Of a DNA stretch of 64,000 nucleotides, positions 61,401 through 64,000 are shown piece by piece. The notes below the pieces were generated by a model, which was given only the letters and a program-made list of their open reading frames with translations, was not told the origin of the DNA and made no database searches. The stretch lies in contig KL647292.1 of assembly GCA_000727475.1 (NCBI GenBank), positions 199,413-263,412 of the forward strand, in the 5' to 3' direction. Every line of letters begins with the position of its first letter. Within the stretch, counting starts at the first letter, position 1. The stretch comes from Sarcocystis neurona (lineage: Eukaryota > Apicomplexa > Conoidasida > Eucoccidiorida > Sarcocystidae). The position numbers and the translations under genes are program-made.

Positions 61401-62078
61401 AATAGACTAAGCCTTTGTGCATCTTACCGCAGAGTGTGCAGAGCAAGGTTTGCATTTTCATGTGTATACGCGTAAGTGAATCGACAGTCTTCAGCAGTTG
61501 AAGAAAGGGGCCTGTCATCTTCTTGCTACTAAGTCACAAAATCGGGCCCGTGGATACGTGACTGTCGGTCTCTGAAAAACTCGTGAACAGCAGCGAGAGC
61601 ACAAAGCTGGTTGCACCCCTCTGATACCATGCGCCATTCTGCACTTGTGTGCCTCTCGACTTTCCCTCCCGTTTCCCATATATACGCACATCACTGTGTT
61701 TGCGTCGCCTGTCTTGGTTCTTTGCGTCGTAGACGATTAGCGGACGTTCAGCAGCAATGCCGCAGCAGGTATACAGGAGGAAGTCTGTGGAATTCGATAC
61801 GGAAGCGTACGAGTACTTTGTACACGTACGCTTCACACGGAAGAACCTTCGTGTGTATGTATACGTAATCACGTGATACACACGTACACACATGCCTGTT
61901 TCATTTGTATATTCGTGTACGACCGCTTGTGTCAAAGGGAGGTGGTAACCGGCAAATAATTCTGGGGATGAACTGGAAGAGAGTACGCGGTAAGCTTTAT
62001 GTGTACGTGCTTCCACGCGGGTCACATACACGTCGGCATCGGTACACACACATGTGTGCCAGGTGATACGCTGAAACG
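58452..62078. other. No firmly supported gene
   Basis: Short frames only. Around 60640-60720 and 60815-60900 two diverged plus-strand copies of a segment encode KAYAVPRCRRLL and KAVPRSRRILRK, apparently a degraded duplication. A minus-strand frame of 171 codons (61534-62049) has no supporting splice signals and a His/Tyr/Thr-rich, microsatellite-like part. Confidence 0.4.
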
Positions 62079-62714
62079 ATGGATTGTACAGTACTGACGA
62101 TGACGTCCAGGTATAAAGAGTTCTCCCTGTTATTATTCCGTACGGGAGTAGGGCTTATAGCGGATCCGTGTGCGGATGATTGTAAAGACGAACACTGCGT
62201 GGGCACGTCGGCCTTTGTGTACAATCGCGTTAAGACGTACGCTGTCTGTAGGGTGTCAAAACGGGCGAGAACGAAGCAGAACACAAACAAACATGCCAAC
62301 GGTGCACCACACTGCCCGCACAAATCGGTCGTAGTTCAGTTTTGTGGGTTGTTTGTTTACATACCTAGACAGTGTCCTACCGCTCCGGTGGATGAGGACT
62401 TCCTCCATGTAGCCGCCCGTTTGTGGACACGCCTTGACCATATGCACCATCATACGCACATAATTCCTCGTCGCTTACCTTTCGCTTCCTATACAAGGAT
62501 GTACACGCGCACACACTTACACGTTTTTATGTGTATAAATATATTTCTATGCGTGCAGGTAGAAGTGAATAGCTACGTATCTCTCCCTAACGCGCATGCA
62601 CGTACGTCTTCATACCCGACTCTCCCGTGCAGTCACAGCGTAGGAACACATTCACGCTGTGCACCAGTTCGACGTGTATGGGCCCAATTAGACGCTAGCA
62701 TACAGCTACAATAA
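62079..62714 (+). CDS. 211-residue open frame, unidentified
   Basis: An ATG-to-stop frame starting MDCTVLTMTSRYKEFSLL, the longest outside the CAG-rich part except the gene at 57594. It contains APVDEDFLHVAARLWTRL. From about residue 140 it passes through ACAC/TACG simple sequence, which weakens the case. No domain is recognised. Confidence 0.25.
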   Translation: MDCTVLTMTSRYKEFSLLLFRTGVGLIADPCADDCKDEHCVGTSAFVYNRVKTYAVCRVSKRARTKQNTNKHANGAPHCPHKSVVVQFCGLFVYIPRQCPTAPVDEDFLHVAARLWTRLDHMHHHTHIIPRRLPFASYTRMYTRTHLHVFMCINIFLCVQVEVNSYVSLPNAHARTSSYPTLPCSHSVGTHSRCAPVRRVWAQLDASIQLQ

Positions 62715-63430
62715 TATACACGTAGAAGCTTTTAAGGTTATAGCATATCAACTTCTAAGCTTCTTCCATACTCACGCGAGTCTCTTCGATTCCGTTCTCC
62801 TGCAGCAGGACTCATTACGATATGGCGTACCGCCGCCCGCGGCTGCAACTGCTGCGGATGGCAACTGTTGCGGGCGGCTACTGTTGCTAGCCGTTTTCCG
62901 ACTGCCCAATTCTCTACATATTCCGAAAGAGCCGTTTTTAACAGCGTAGCTTCTGTATACTTTTCGGTGTATTCAGACGCCCGTACTTCATGTAAGACGT
63001 CTGCTCAACGTACACTGCGGTTTTCCCGTCCCGTATTACACAGCAAGCTCTACCTAATATATATATATATACACACATATGCGTATGTGTACTTACACGA
63101 CTACCCATGCGTACACAGTAACGTAAATAGATTGATAGACGCATACGTGTATATAAATATGCGTGTATGGTGTATGTATCACTGTACGTACACACACGTG
63201 CGTAACTCCGTATAATTAGATCGTGCGTGGACCGTCTTGATATACGAGCATTTCTGCATGCAAGTATGTACTGCGCCTGACACCACTTCTCGCACCGGAC
63301 TGGTGCCACCCGACGGTGTACGCCGCATGGACGTGTCGATCTTCGCTGGAAGAGTATGCCCCCGTCTTCAGATACCTCCGTGCGTTCAAACTACGCACCT
63401 AACTTCCTATGCTTTTGCTTGCTCCCACAG

Positions 63431-63551
63431 CAGGAAGGTCTTGGCTGCCATCATGCAGCAATTGCGAGGACCGGCTAAAGCTCACTTGCCCAATATTGCA
63501 ATTTCTTCTCGAGACACATCCAGCATGCACCGTCTAGCAGTTCAGCTGTGA
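63431..63551 (+). CDS. Terminal exon candidate, unidentified
   Basis: After a good acceptor (TTTTGCTTGCTCCCACAG) the frame reads RKVLAAIMQQLRGPAKAH, LPNIAISSRDTSSMHRLA, VQL, stop (phase 2 in). Upstream frame and partner exons are not identified. The opposite strand from 63895 to 63542 is also open. Confidence 0.3.
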
Positions 63552-64000
63552 GCATGCTTGGAAGACAAGTATGTGAGGCACGCTGAACTCGCAGGCTGGG
63601 GGGGACAGGTTTGCTTAGGCCTCGCTGGTTGTTGTTGCAGTAACGCGCGGAAATCGTGCAATCCCCATTCCCTGTTGCACTTTGTTCCTGCCACTGCTGG
63701 TCTGTTCTGCTGCTTTAGCGACTGCCGGTGCCTCTCCCAGCGTGGTTGATACATCTTAACGGGCTTAGATACATACATGTAACTATTATCCACCCACTTA
63801 TCATGATGACTTTTAAAATTTGTCCGACCTTGTTTTTTGGCGACGTCTGCGCCTTCCCCCGCCAGCAAGCGGCAGCGCTTCTGGCTCGCTCTCACGTGCC
63901 TTCTCCTTCTTCCCCGTGGTTGTCTTTCTTACGTACGTACTCGTATTGCGCGTCTCCTACGCTTTCGTCTCGTTTGTCTTTTGCGTCGTATCCTTCCTCT

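Noticed and set aside
1..64000. tRNA, rRNA, CRISPR arrays, telomere-like AAACCCT arrays, intact transposons
   Set aside because: Looked for by eye and not found; a covariance-model or repeat-library search could still find small RNA genes.

Overview
The window reads as nuclear DNA of an apicomplexan coccidian, most likely an Eimeria-type parasite. The evidence is long CAG/CTG trinucleotide tracts that are translated into runs of Gln, Ala and Ser, eukaryotic GT-AG introns, TA and CA microsatellites, and no operon structure or bacterial signals. The species call is inference. A 418-base assembly gap lies inside a (TA)n microsatellite.

Two genes are recognised with confidence, both on the minus strand. 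The first encodes RNA polymerase III subunit RPC8 (RPC25). Its five exons are spread over 9 kb (13976-22974) and join in phase to a 210-residue protein. The second is a greatly enlarged ZNF598/Hel2-type E3 ubiquitin ligase, the sensor of collided ribosomes (43735-49656). It has a RING finger followed by the family's C2H2 fingers, embedded in Ala/Gln/Ser runs. A third minus-strand gene (57594-58451) encodes an unidentified protein with a signal peptide and two membrane segments. It converges on an unidentified plus-strand gene (55081-57504) that appears to use several introns of only 34-36 bases.

Layout: 1-13 kb is low in coding signal, with weak multi-exon candidates at 4.5-6.5 kb and 8.9-9.4 kb and several short tandem repeats. 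The 13.1-13.8 kb stretch is a large inverted repeat just downstream of RPC8. The 14-23 kb stretch is RPC8, mostly intron. The 23-33 kb stretch is AT-microsatellite-rich with a few exon candidates. The 33-43.6 kb stretch is a mosaic of CAG-type coding exons on both strands, including a minus-strand gene with an Ala run running into a Glu run (33882-37040) and a four-fold tandem array of exon-like units (40.15-40.81 kb). The 43.7-50 kb stretch is the ZNF598-like gene. The 50-64 kb stretch holds lower-confidence exons plus the convergent pair at 57.5 kb.

Exons of RPC8 are 48-210 bases and its introns up to 4.9 kb, so genes in this genome cannot be read from long open frames alone. Entries below about 0.4 confidence are exon candidates built by eye from reading frame, splice signals and phase agreement, and they need transcript support.
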